The notes below the pieces were generated by a model. It had not been told where the DNA came from. It ran no database searches and was given only the letters and a program-made list of their open reading frames with translations. Positions 17,546 to 25,857 of a stretch of DNA of 64,000 bases are shown here, piece after piece. Both the position numbers and the translations under genes were made by a program. Source of the DNA: Halanaerobium saccharolyticum subsp. saccharolyticum DSM 6643 (GTDB taxonomy: Bacteria > Bacillota > Halanaerobiia > Halanaerobiales > Halanaerobiaceae); contig NZ_CAUI01000015.1 of the NCBI RefSeq assembly GCF_000350165.1, positions 157,313 through 221,312 on the forward strand, written 5' to 3'. Numbering within the stretch: the stretch's first letter is position 1; each line of letters begins with the position of its first letter.

Positions 17546-17852
17546 GCTAAAATTTCAAAACATCCTTAAATTTTTAATCAGTTAAGATTGAGCCCTGATA
17601 AATATAATATCTTTCCAAATTAACTTTTAAAAAGAACTAAAATTCATAAACAAATTAAACTGCTTTACCCTCCTGATCAGTGCCTCCTGCACTGCAGTCA
17701 GCTGTAAACATCGTGTTTACAGAAGCAGTTTAATTATGTTTACTCATTAAGTTCTATTAGAAATAGCTAATAAGTCAGATCTATTATATTTATCAGGACT
17801 CAATCTTTTCCATATCAATAAAACAAGATCAAGTTTTGAAATTTTAAGCTTG
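17543..17852. repeat. Long imperfect inverted repeat with branched apex, non-coding
   Basis: The 370-bp gap between ftsY and ylxM is almost entirely one fold-back. Outer arms 17543-17561 and 17833-17852 pair over 19 bp with one extra base. Middle arms 17584-17612 and 17777-17807 pair over about 28 bp. Inner arms 17653-17665 and 17723-17735 pair perfectly over 13 bp. Inside these are two hairpins: 17702-17710 with 17714-17722 (9 bp, three-base loop), and 17678-17683 with 17689-17694, extended by 17673-17676 with 17698-17701. No open frame or ribosome site supports coding. It could be a structured RNA, a MITE-like element or a giant terminator for ftsY. The SRP RNA helix-8 motif is absent. Confidence 0.85.
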
Positions 17853-17917
17853 CAAAACTCTCTTTATTAATATCTAGATTAACAAAAAATCTGCAGCTAG
17901 CCTAACCAACGACTAAA

Positions 17918-18841
17918 TTATTCTTCGCTGCTAAAAAGTGCTTCAATAAATTCGTCTGGATCAAAGTTTTGTAAGTCTTCTGCTGCTTCGCCAACACCAA
18001 TTAATTTTATCGGAATCTGTAGTTCATTTTTAACAGCAATTACAATACCACCTTTGGCAGTACCATCCAGTTTAGTTAGAGCAACCCCATCAACATCTAC
18101 TGCTTCATTGAAAAGTTTCGCCTGAGAAATTGCATTTTGACCTGTTGTAGCATCTAAAACTAAAAGTACCTCTACTTCTGCATTTATCTCCCCTGCTTCT
18201 CTATCAATTACTCTTTTTACTTTTTTTAGTTCTTCCATTAGGTTTGTCTGAGTATGCAGACGACCAGCAGTATCTACAATTAAAAGATCAACATCTTTGG
18301 CTCTAGCTGATTGAACTGCATCGTATGCTACTGCTGCTGCATCTGAACCTTCCTGCTGCGCAATAACATTAACTCCCAGACGGTCTCCCCAAATCTGCAG
18401 CTGCTCAATGGCTCCCGCTCTGAAAGTATCACCAGCTGCCAGCATAACTTTCTTACCCTGTTCTTTGTAACGGCCAGCAATTTTAGCAATTGTAGTTGTT
18501 TTTCCAGCTCCATTAACACCTACAACCATGATAATATTAAGTTCTTTATCAAAGTTAAAACCACCTTCATCATTCTGCAGCATGCTTTTCAATTCTTTCT
18601 GAAAATATCCCATTAATTCTTCTGGTTCATTGATCTCTTCTTCCTTAACATCTTCTTTTAATTTTTCAATTAAAGCAAAAGTAGTTTTAACACCAACATC
18701 TGCCTGGATTAATACTTCTTCTAATTCTTCAAATAATTCATCATCAATATTACTTCTGCCGGTAAAAATATTAGTTACCCTATTTACAAAACCTTCTTTT
18801 GTTTTTTTGAGTCCATCTTTTAATCTCTGTAAAAATCCCAC
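17918..18841 (-). CDS. ftsY: Signal recognition particle receptor FtsY
   Basis: Membrane-associated SRP receptor GTPase, 307 residues. The NG domain contains GVNGAGKT (108-115), DTAGRL (190-195) and TKLDGTAKGG. There is only a short basic N-terminal helix (GFLQRLKDGLKKTKEGF) instead of the long acidic A domain of E. coli, which is normal for Firmicutes. It abuts smc, whose stop codon lies directly before the ftsY ATG, so the two are co-transcribed. The nearby ffh operon makes the partner protein. Confidence 0.97.
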   Translation of the reverse strand: MGFLQRLKDGLKKTKEGFVNRVTNIFTGRSNIDDELFEELEEVLIQADVGVKTTFALIEKLKEDVKEEEINEPEELMGYFQKELKSMLQNDEGGFNFDKELNIIMVVGVNGAGKTTTIAKIAGRYKEQGKKVMLAAGDTFRAGAIEQLQIWGDRLGVNVIAQQEGSDAAAVAYDAVQSARAKDVDLLIVDTAGRLHTQTNLMEELKKVKRVIDREAGEINAEVEVLLVLDATTGQNAISQAKLFNEAVDVDGVALTKLDGTAKGGIVIAVKNELQIPIKLIGVGEAAEDLQNFDPDEFIEALFSSEE

Positions 18842-21800
18842 TTATAAAGCCTCCTTGATATAATTATCATTAAATTCTTCCGCCTGATCCAATTTTAAAG
18901 ATACTAAACGTGATACACCTGATTTTTCCATAGTTACACCATATAACGAATCAACCTCTGTCATCATATAACGGCGGTGAGTTATAATAATAAACTGAGC
19001 TACTTTTGCATATTTTTTAATAAAACTGGCAAATCGAACAATATTAACATCATCCAGGGGCGCATCAATTTCATCTAAGACATAAAAAGGACTGGGCTTA
19101 ACCTGAATGAAAGCAAAAATTAAGGCAATTGCTGTTAAAGCTCTCTCACCACCAGAAAGCAGTGATAGACTTTTTAAACTTTTACCAGGAGGTTGAGCAT
19201 GAATTTCTACACCGGTGGTTAAAAGTTCTTCCGGATCTGTTAATTCCAGTTCAGCCTTTCCTCCCTGAAATAAAGATTTAAAAACTTTAGAAAACTCTTC
19301 TTTGACCTGATAAAAAGTTTTAGCAAACATTTTTTCCATTGACTCTTCTATATCAGAAATTACTAATTCAATTGAATTTCTGGCATGTTTTAAATCATCC
19401 TGCTGCTCATGTAAATAATCTAATCTATCCTTTAACTCAGCAAATTCTTCCACAGCTGCCTCATTAATCGGATGTAATTTTTCCATTTTATTTTTTAATT
19501 CCTTAATTTTTGTTTCAACTTCAGCTTCTTCCTCATCGCTGATTTCTATTAAATTATTTTCATCAATTTGAGCTGGCTCTAGATTATAATCTTCCAGCAA
19601 TATGGAGTTAATATTCGTCAATTTATCATCCAACTTTGTATATTTTAAATCAAGCTGATGAAAGTTATCTTTAATTTTATTTAGCTCCTGCTGTAGTTCT
19701 TTTGATTCTTTTTCTTTTAGCTCAACTTCTTTTTCTAAATCTTTAACTTTTAAAGTTAGTTCTTCTTTTTTTTGCTTTAGATCTTGACCTTCGGCTGCAA
19801 GTTCTTTTTTCTTCTGCTGCAGTTTAACTTTACGATCAGCTATTTTTTCTAAATCGCTTTGTATCTCTTCTATCTCTTTTTTGCGAGTATTAATTTCTTT
19901 ATTTTTTAATTCTAAAATTCTTTTTTTCTCGCTTAATTTTTCCTGCGCATTATTCCTTTTTTCAGAAATTCTAGCTCCATCTAATTCTAGTTCTTTTAAT
20001 TGAGGTTCAATTTCTGCTAAATTTTCTTCTTTAATATTTAAAGCTGCCCGCAGATCATTGATTTCAATATTTAAATTTTCGATTTCAGCCTTTAAGTCTT
20101 TAATTTTTTCTTCTTTAGCAGCAATTGTATTTTGATTATCTTTTAAATTATTGTCCAAGTCAGAAAAACTATCCTGTCTTTTACCTTTATCCTCTTTTAA
20201 TTCATTTAAATTTTCTTCAATCCTATTTTTACGATAAATTATATTATTCTCATCCATTTTTAAGGACTGAAGTTCAGATTTTAAAGTTTCTAATTTATCC
20301 TGTTTTTGATCAAGTTCTTTTTTATCATTTTCTAATTTTTTAACAAGTGATTTACCTTTTTGCTGCAATTTTTTCTTCTTCTTTTTGAGCTCTTCTATTT
20401 TACGACTGCGTCCAATTAAGTCACGGCTGTTGCTGGAGCTGCTGCCGCCAGAGATTGCTCCACCTGGATAAACAACATCTCCTTCTGCAGTAACAATCCT
20501 AAAACTTCTTTTAATATTTTTAGCTATCTTAACTGCATGGTCGAGAGTGTCACTAACTACAATCTGTCCCAAAAGAAAATTAAATATATTTTCTAAACGC
20601 TCTGGAAAATCAACTAAGTCAACAGCCAGACCGATAAAGCCTTCCTGTTCAGCTAATTTATTCAAATAGCGATCACCAAGCCGAGAACCATTAACCATAT
20701 TTAAGGGCAAAAAGGTAGCACGACCTCTGTTGTTTTTCTTTAAATACTGCACGGCATTACGAGCAGTCTGATCATCTTCGACAATGATATTCTGCATCTT
20801 GGCCCCTAAGGCAGTTTCTATTGCCTGCTCATATTCAGCTTTTACAGAGACTATTTCTGCAACTACGTCAATTAAACCGCTAAACTGATCTCTTTTTTCT
20901 AAAATACTGCGCACACCATTATAATAACCTTCATAACTGTCCTGCATTTCTTCCATCAACTGCAGGCGAGAATTATAATGCTGAAAATCTTCTTTGCATT
21001 TTAAAAGCTCATCTTTACCATTTTCTAAAGCTTTTGTGTCATTTTTTATTGTTTGAGTTAGTTTGTTTAATGATTTTTCTGTTCTTTCAATTTCTTTTCT
21101 AATAGCAGATAGTTCGTCTCTTATGTGATCTGCTTTAGCTTTTTTATTCTCTATTTTTGAATCAATTTCAGCTTGAGATTCTGATATTTCCTGAAGTCGA
21201 TCATTAGAAATATCAACTCTTTCTTTTAACCTCTCAAGGGCTGAATTTTCAGTTTGGATTTCTTCTTTTTTAATCTTGATCTTATTTTCTTTAGTTTCGA
21301 TTTGACGCTTAATCTTATCTATTTTTTCTCTACTGCTATTTATTTTATTTTTTAAATTATTAATTTCTTTTTTTACATTTTCTTGATCAGAGTTAATGAT
21401 TTCAAAATTTTCTTTAGCTTTTTTAACTTCTTTTTCCTGCAGTTTACGCTCTTTTTTTAGTTTAGTAATTTTATGCTTTAAATTTTCTTTATTTTCTATG
21501 TAATTGTTTTTTCTTTCTTCCATTACATTTAAATTATTATTAATCTCATTTACTTTATTTTGATTCTGAAAATACTCATTACTAACTTCTTCTTTTTCAT
21601 TTTTTAAGTCTTTCAATTTATCTTTAGAATTATCAAGTTTATATGATAAAGCATTATATCTGCTTTCTTTTTCAGTTAATTTTTTCTGAGAAGTTTCTCT
21701 TTTTTGACTAATCTTTTCAAATTCTTTTGAATGTTCTTTCCACTGCTTATTTAACAAACTAATTTCTAAATCTGAAAGTTCATCTTTGTATCCCTTATAT

Positions 21801-22459
21801 TTTTTTGCTTTTTCTGCTGCTTTTTCTAAGGGGTCATGTCTTTTTTCTAATTCATCTACTATATCATGAATTCGATTTAAATCAGTGTTTGTATTTTCCA
21901 GCCTTTTTTCTGCCTCTTCTTTACGAGATTTATGTTTCATAATCCCGGCAGCCTCTTCAAAAAAGAGTCGCATCTTATCCGGCTTAGATTTAATTATAGA
22001 GTCAATTCTTCCCTGACCAACTATTGAATAACCATCACTTCCAAGACCACTGTCCATTAAAAGCATCTCAATATCTTTTAGACGGCAGGAAGCACCATTA
22101 ATTAAATAGTCACTGCGTCCATCATCCTCTACCTGGCGCCCTAAAGTTAATTCCTTGCCTTCAACCGGCAAATCCCCATTTGAATTATCAAAAAACAAAG
22201 TTACACTGGCCTTATTTTTGGAATTTAATTCTTCACTTCCAGAAAATATAATATCTGACATTCTGCTGCCGCGAAGATTTTTGGCACTCTGTTCACCTAA
22301 AACCCAACGAATAGCATCAACAATATTGCTCTTACCACTGCCATTTGGACCTACTACAGCAGTAATATTTTCTTCAATTTCTATATCTGTTTTATTGGCA
22401 AAAGATTTAAAACCTTTCAACCTAATTTTTTTTAAAAAAATATTAACCACCAACCTCAC
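18842..22459 (-). CDS. smc: Chromosome segregation/condensation ATPase SMC
   Basis: Core of the Smc-ScpAB condensin. About 1,200 residues: Walker A GPNGSGKS near 37-44, long coiled coils, a hinge around residues 520-680 (GLIDVVAEIVSVKAEYEQAI...), then the ABC signature LSGGER near 1101-1106 and Walker B FYVLDEID near 1125-1132. Kleisin partners scpA and scpB are encoded nearby. The start is uncertain: GTG codons at 22459 and 22450 are possible, while the family N-terminus (FLKKIRLKGFKSF) begins at residue 8, right after an ATT codon that follows GGTGG. Confidence 0.95.
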   Translation of the reverse strand: MRLVVNIFLKKIRLKGFKSFANKTDIEIEENITAVVGPNGSGKSNIVDAIRWVLGEQSAKNLRGSRMSDIIFSGSEELNSKNKASVTLFFDNSNGDLPVEGKELTLGRQVEDDGRSDYLINGASCRLKDIEMLLMDSGLGSDGYSIVGQGRIDSIIKSKPDKMRLFFEEAAGIMKHKSRKEEAEKRLENTNTDLNRIHDIVDELEKRHDPLEKAAEKAKKYKGYKDELSDLEISLLNKQWKEHSKEFEKISQKRETSQKKLTEKESRYNALSYKLDNSKDKLKDLKNEKEEVSNEYFQNQNKVNEINNNLNVMEERKNNYIENKENLKHKITKLKKERKLQEKEVKKAKENFEIINSDQENVKKEINNLKNKINSSREKIDKIKRQIETKENKIKIKKEEIQTENSALERLKERVDISNDRLQEISESQAEIDSKIENKKAKADHIRDELSAIRKEIERTEKSLNKLTQTIKNDTKALENGKDELLKCKEDFQHYNSRLQLMEEMQDSYEGYYNGVRSILEKRDQFSGLIDVVAEIVSVKAEYEQAIETALGAKMQNIIVEDDQTARNAVQYLKKNNRGRATFLPLNMVNGSRLGDRYLNKLAEQEGFIGLAVDLVDFPERLENIFNFLLGQIVVSDTLDHAVKIAKNIKRSFRIVTAEGDVVYPGGAISGGSSSSNSRDLIGRSRKIEELKKKKKKLQQKGKSLVKKLENDKKELDQKQDKLETLKSELQSLKMDENNIIYRKNRIEENLNELKEDKGKRQDSFSDLDNNLKDNQNTIAAKEEKIKDLKAEIENLNIEINDLRAALNIKEENLAEIEPQLKELELDGARISEKRNNAQEKLSEKKRILELKNKEINTRKKEIEEIQSDLEKIADRKVKLQQKKKELAAEGQDLKQKKEELTLKVKDLEKEVELKEKESKELQQELNKIKDNFHQLDLKYTKLDDKLTNINSILLEDYNLEPAQIDENNLIEISDEEEAEVETKIKELKNKMEKLHPINEAAVEEFAELKDRLDYLHEQQDDLKHARNSIELVISDIEESMEKMFAKTFYQVKEEFSKVFKSLFQGGKAELELTDPEELLTTGVEIHAQPPGKSLKSLSLLSGGERALTAIALIFAFIQVKPSPFYVLDEIDAPLDDVNIVRFASFIKKYAKVAQFIIITHRRYMMTEVDSLYGVTMEKSGVSRLVSLKLDQAEEFNDNYIKEAL

Positions 22460-22481
22460 ACTTTAGACTGATTTACAGTTA

Positions 22482-22507
22482 AAAACCTACCCTCACGGAT
22501 AGGTTTT
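22482..22507 (-). terminator. Hairpin after spoVS, before smc
   Basis: A stem of 8 bp or more (AAAACCTA/TAGGTTTT) with a short G/C-rich top lies 14 bp past the spoVS stop, and the descending arm on the minus strand ends in TTTTT. It could end the spoVS transcript or attenuate read-through into smc, whose start is only about 25-30 bp further on. Confidence 0.65.
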
Positions 22508-22520
22508 AAAAGCTCGTGAT

Positions 22521-22781
22521 TTATCTCGGCTCTACTAAAAATTTTATAGCTGTTCGTTCTTCTCCATCGATTTCAATTTCAGTAAATGCAGGAATCATTA
22601 TTAAATCCATTCCGTTTGGAGCCACATAGCCCCTTGAAATTGCAATTGCTTTGATAGTTTGATTAACTGCCCCAGCCCCAACTGCCTGTAGTTCTACTTT
22701 TTTTTCTTCTCTAACAACTGCTGCTAAAGCACCGGCAACAGCTTTTGGATCTGATTTTGATGATACCTTTAATTCTTCCAT
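22521..22781 (-). CDS. spoVS: Stage V sporulation protein S
   Basis: Protein of 86 residues of the SpoVS/Alba-like family. EELKVSSKSDPKAVAGALAAVVRE and ELQAVGAGAVNQTIKAIAISRGYVAPNG are nearly invariant in the family. In Bacillus it affects sporulation and septation; in organisms that do not sporulate its role is unclear. It has its own ribosome site (AAGGGGG) and an upstream gap of about 150 bp that includes a possible sigma-H promoter and an 8-bp inverted repeat (AAGGTTAT/ATAACCTT, near 22846-22865). Confidence 0.96.
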   Translation of the reverse strand: MEELKVSSKSDPKAVAGALAAVVREEKKVELQAVGAGAVNQTIKAIAISRGYVAPNGMDLIMIPAFTEIEIDGEERTAIKFLVEPR

Positions 22782-22889
22782 AAATAGTTTAACTCCCCCT
22801 TAAAATAATATTAATATTTTTTTCTAAAATAGGTGGAGAATCTTAAAGGTTATGTAAATAACCTTGAGAATATTTAAACAGCTAATTAT

Positions 22890-22919
22890 TTATTTCTTGA
22901 TTAAAGGTATTTTTCCTTC
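22890..22919 (-). promoter_or_regulatory. Candidate sigma-H promoter for spoVS
   Basis: Minus-strand GAAGGAAAA (22911-22919) fits the -35 consensus RnAGGAwWW. After 12 bp comes AAGAAATAA (22890-22898), one mismatch from RnnGAATww. B. subtilis spoVS is known to use sigma-H, which makes the match more credible, but the DNA is AT-rich and the -10 is imperfect. Confidence 0.35.
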
Positions 22920-22932
22920 TTTATCACTTAAA

Positions 22933-23643
22933 TTAACTTATATTTTTTAATTTATTTACTTCTTGATCACTTAAATATCTAAAATCTCCTTCTTTAACTC
23001 CTTCAAGTGTCAAAAATGCAAAGGCTATTCTCTTAAGTGAAGCTACTGGGAAACCGGCTATTTTACACATTCTTCTAACCTGTCTATTTCTACCTTCATG
23101 AATAACCACATCAAATTCTGTCTGGTAATCTCTGTAGTTAACATTAGATATTTCAGCTGGAGCTGTTTTTTGACCATCAATAACCATACCCGCTTCAAAT
23201 TTTTCAAAATCTTCTCGGCTTAATTCACCATCTGCCAAAACTCTATATTTTTTATCAACTTCTTTTTTTGGATGAGTCAACTTATAGGTTAAATCACCAT
23301 CGTTAGTCATAATTAAGAGACCTGAACTATCATAGTCAAGTCTACCAGCCGGATATAATCTCTGTTTTAAATCTGGTATTAAATCCATTACTGTTGGCCG
23401 ACCTTCTGGATCAGAAACAGTTGTAATATAGCCTTCAGGTTTATTTAATAAAATATACCTTTTCTTTTCTTCACTAATAAGCTCACCATCAACAACAATT
23501 TCGTCCTGCTCTGGGTCTACTTTAAATCCCATTTCTGTAACAATTTCTCCATTAACCTTAACTCTTCCCTCTGCTATAATTTCTTCTGATTTTCTGCGAG
23601 AAGCAACCCCTGCATGGGCCATAACTTTCTGCAGTCTCTCCAT
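22933..23643 (-). CDS. rluB: 23S rRNA pseudouridine synthase RluB-like (RsuA family)
   Basis: Converts a specific uridine of rRNA to pseudouridine. The 236-residue protein has an N-terminal S4 RNA-binding domain (RLQKVMAHAGVASRRKSEEII) and the RsuA-family catalytic motif GRLDYDSSGLLIMTNDG with the catalytic aspartate at residue 103. LNKPEGYITTVSDPEGRPTV and HEGRNRQVRRMC are further signatures. RluB is favoured over RsuA by the scpB neighbourhood usual in Firmicutes. The precise target base is inferred. Confidence 0.92.
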   Translation of the reverse strand: MERLQKVMAHAGVASRRKSEEIIAEGRVKVNGEIVTEMGFKVDPEQDEIVVDGELISEEKKRYILLNKPEGYITTVSDPEGRPTVMDLIPDLKQRLYPAGRLDYDSSGLLIMTNDGDLTYKLTHPKKEVDKKYRVLADGELSREDFEKFEAGMVIDGQKTAPAEISNVNYRDYQTEFDVVIHEGRNRQVRRMCKIAGFPVASLKRIAFAFLTLEGVKEGDFRYLSDQEVNKLKNIS

Positions 23644-23694
23644 TATTTCACCCCAAAATTATAATAATATTTTAATATGCTTAGATTTTATTAA

Positions 23695-24384
23695 TCAATC
23701 ATCTTGACTTGTATCTTCTTTTTTCTCTGGTTGTATTTCTTCCGCTGCAGCTTTTTCTGCAGCTTCCTCAATTTCTTCAGCAAATAATTTTTCTACTCTT
23801 TCAATCTCCGGTAATTCATTTAAGTCTTCAATATCTAGATATTCCAAAAACTGACCTGTAGTTCCATAAATAATTGGATTACCAATAGTTTCTTTTCTGC
23901 CCACTTCTTCTATCAGTTCATATTTACTTAAAGTTTTGAGAGTTCTCTCGACACTAACTCCTCTAATTGCTTCTATTTCTGAGCGGGTAACAGGCTGTCT
24001 ATAAGCAATAATAGCCAGTGTTTCCATAGAGGCAGTGGAAAGAGAAGAAACTTTTGTGATGTCAAATAACTGCTCAATTTCAGCAGCAAATTCTTTTTTT
24101 GTCTGGAATAAATAGCTGTTATTATATTCTTTTAACTGGATGCCAAATTCAATGCTCTGATATTTTTGTTCTAAATAAATAATAATTCTTTCTAATTTTT
24201 CTTCAGAAAAAGAAGTTATTTCTTTAATAACTTTGTGGGGCAGTCTCTTTTTGCTGCTAAAAATAAGTGCCTCAACTAAGGCAATATCTTTTGGCTTTAA
24301 ATCTTCAAACCCCAAATTATCAAGAATTTGCTTTTCTTTTTCTCTTCTTTTATTACTTAGATAACTTATATTATCCTCGCTCAT
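23695..24384 (-). CDS. scpB: Condensin subunit ScpB
   Basis: Winged-helix kleisin-associated subunit of Smc-ScpAB. Core family segments are ALIFSSKKRLPHKVI, ETLAIIAYRQPVTRSEIEAIRGVSVERTLKTL and GRKETIGNPIIYGTT. A C-terminal acidic tail of about 40 residues (Glu/Ala/Lys-rich) is extra. The ATG at 24384 has GAGGAGGG directly upstream and gives 229 residues; the frame opens ten codons earlier but without a ribosome site. It follows scpA. Confidence 0.95.
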   Translation of the reverse strand: MSEDNISYLSNKRREKEKQILDNLGFEDLKPKDIALVEALIFSSKKRLPHKVIKEITSFSEEKLERIIIYLEQKYQSIEFGIQLKEYNNSYLFQTKKEFAAEIEQLFDITKVSSLSTASMETLAIIAYRQPVTRSEIEAIRGVSVERTLKTLSKYELIEEVGRKETIGNPIIYGTTGQFLEYLDIEDLNELPEIERVEKLFAEEIEEAAEKAAAEEIQPEKKEDTSQDD

Positions 24385-24440
24385 TAATTGACCCTCCTCG
24401 GGGCAAGCCCACAAGGTTTGCTAGCAGACTTTAACTTTGA

Positions 24441-25169
24441 TCACCTTTGCATACTGATTCTGATATCTGAAAAATTATTATCCTGGACTACCTTAATTCT
24501 TTTTCTTTTCATTAACTCTAATAAAGCTAATAAACTTACTACTATTTCTAGTTGGTTATTTTCTTCTTTAATCAACTTGAAAAATGATATTTCTTGATTA
24601 ACCTGTCTGATATCTTTTAAAATATCTCTAATTTTATTACCAATATTAAATTTTTCTTCTTTGAGATATTCCAGTTTCGGGTTTTGAAGCACTTCTGTTT
24701 CCTCTTCTTTTTCAGCAGTAATGGCCTTAACTACCATCTCATGAAGTTCAGAAGCAGAAATTTCTAAGTCAACCTGAAGCATCTCTGGCATTAATTCTTC
24801 TAAATCAACCTGAGCTTGATAACGGCTGCCGGCTTCTGCTTCCCATTCTTTTAATAGTTCAGCAATATTTTTAAATAATTCATATTCTCTTAAGCGAGTA
24901 ATTAATTCATGCTCACTTTCTGTTTCTTCAGCTTCAGCTTCAGCAGGCAGCAGTGCTTTTATTTTTATTTCAATTAGCTCAGCTGCAATAATTAAAAATT
25001 CACTAGCCAGATCAATATCAAATTCCCTCATTTGATCAAGATAATTAAGATACTGATCGGTAATTCTGGCAAGTGAAAGCTCTGAAATATTAATTTCATT
25101 TTTTTTAACCAGCTTATATAGAAGTTCCAGTGGTCCTTCAAAATCATCAAGCACAAGTTTATAGTCCAT
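24441..25169 (-). CDS. scpA: Condensin kleisin subunit ScpA
   Basis: Kleisin that bridges the SMC heads. The N-terminus YKLVLDDFEGPLELLYKLVKKNEINISEL and YLNYLDQMREFDIDLASEFLIIAAELIEIK are diagnostic, and the C-terminal winged helix (VVSLLALLELMKRKRIKVVQDNNFSDI) is complete. 242 residues, as usual. It sits between an M50 protease and scpB on one transcript. Confidence 0.96.
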   Translation of the reverse strand: MDYKLVLDDFEGPLELLYKLVKKNEINISELSLARITDQYLNYLDQMREFDIDLASEFLIIAAELIEIKIKALLPAEAEAEETESEHELITRLREYELFKNIAELLKEWEAEAGSRYQAQVDLEELMPEMLQVDLEISASELHEMVVKAITAEKEEETEVLQNPKLEYLKEEKFNIGNKIRDILKDIRQVNQEISFFKLIKEENNQLEIVVSLLALLELMKRKRIKVVQDNNFSDIRISMQR

Positions 25170-25186
25170 AACTCAACCTCTTCCTC

Positions 25187-25828
25187 CTATAGTAATAGGC
25201 CATACACAGTGTTTACCAGGGGTCCGATAATACTCCATAAAATACCCGTATAGGCCAGTAATAATAATAAAATCATCCCGTAAGGCCCTTCAAGTTTACG
25301 GATATATTTATCAAATTTAGGTGGTAATACCCCCATTAATATCTTAGATCCATCTAATGGTGGAACAGGTAAAAGATTGAAAAAACCTAAACTTAAATTA
25401 ATAATAACTGCCAGCTGAAAGAAAACAAAGATGGTCTGAACTAAACTGCCATAACCAGCCATCTGCAGCTGATATAAAGTTGAAGAACTAAAAAAGACTA
25501 TTACCCTTGCTATAAGTGCAAATAAGGCGGCTAGAAAAAAATTAGCGCCAGGCCCTGCAAGACTAACCAACATCATTCCCTGCCGCGGGTTATTATAATA
25601 GTTCGGATTAATCGGTACCGGTTTTGCCCAACCAAAACGTCTGGTTAAAACCAAGACTAAACTGCCCATCAAATCCAAATGAGCAAGGGGATTTAAGGTT
25701 AACCTACCCTGAGATTTAGGGGTTGGATCTCCTAATCTATATGAAACATAGCCATGCATAAATTCATGTAGTGATAAAGAAAATAACAGTACTGGTATTA
25801 GTAATAATAATTCGTATATTGTATTCAT
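25187..25828 (-). CDS. Site-2 protease-like M50 family membrane metalloprotease
   Basis: Polytopic membrane protein of 213 residues. HEFMH (21-25) provides zinc ligands and the catalytic glutamate inside a hydrophobic helix, NPLAHLD follows, and LLPVPPLDGSKIL supplies the third metal ligand. This is the short YwhC-type without a PDZ domain. It is very commonly located before scpA-scpB in Firmicutes, where its substrate is unknown. The start at 25828 follows AGAGGTG; an in-frame codon 24 bp upstream lacks a ribosome site. Confidence 0.9.
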   Translation of the reverse strand: MNTIYELLLLIPVLLFSLSLHEFMHGYVSYRLGDPTPKSQGRLTLNPLAHLDLMGSLVLVLTRRFGWAKPVPINPNYYNNPRQGMMLVSLAGPGANFFLAALFALIARVIVFFSSSTLYQLQMAGYGSLVQTIFVFFQLAVIINLSLGFFNLLPVPPLDGSKILMGVLPPKFDKYIRKLEGPYGMILLLLLAYTGILWSIIGPLVNTVYGLLL

Positions 25829-25857
25829 TATTTCACCTCTTATCAAAGACAAATAAA

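Noticed and set aside
17650..17740. SRP RNA or 6S RNA at the apex of the long inverted repeat
   Set aside because: The GGAA tetraloop with flanking GUCAGG/AGCAG of SRP helix 8 is absent on both strands, and the large open bubble of 6S RNA is not seen.
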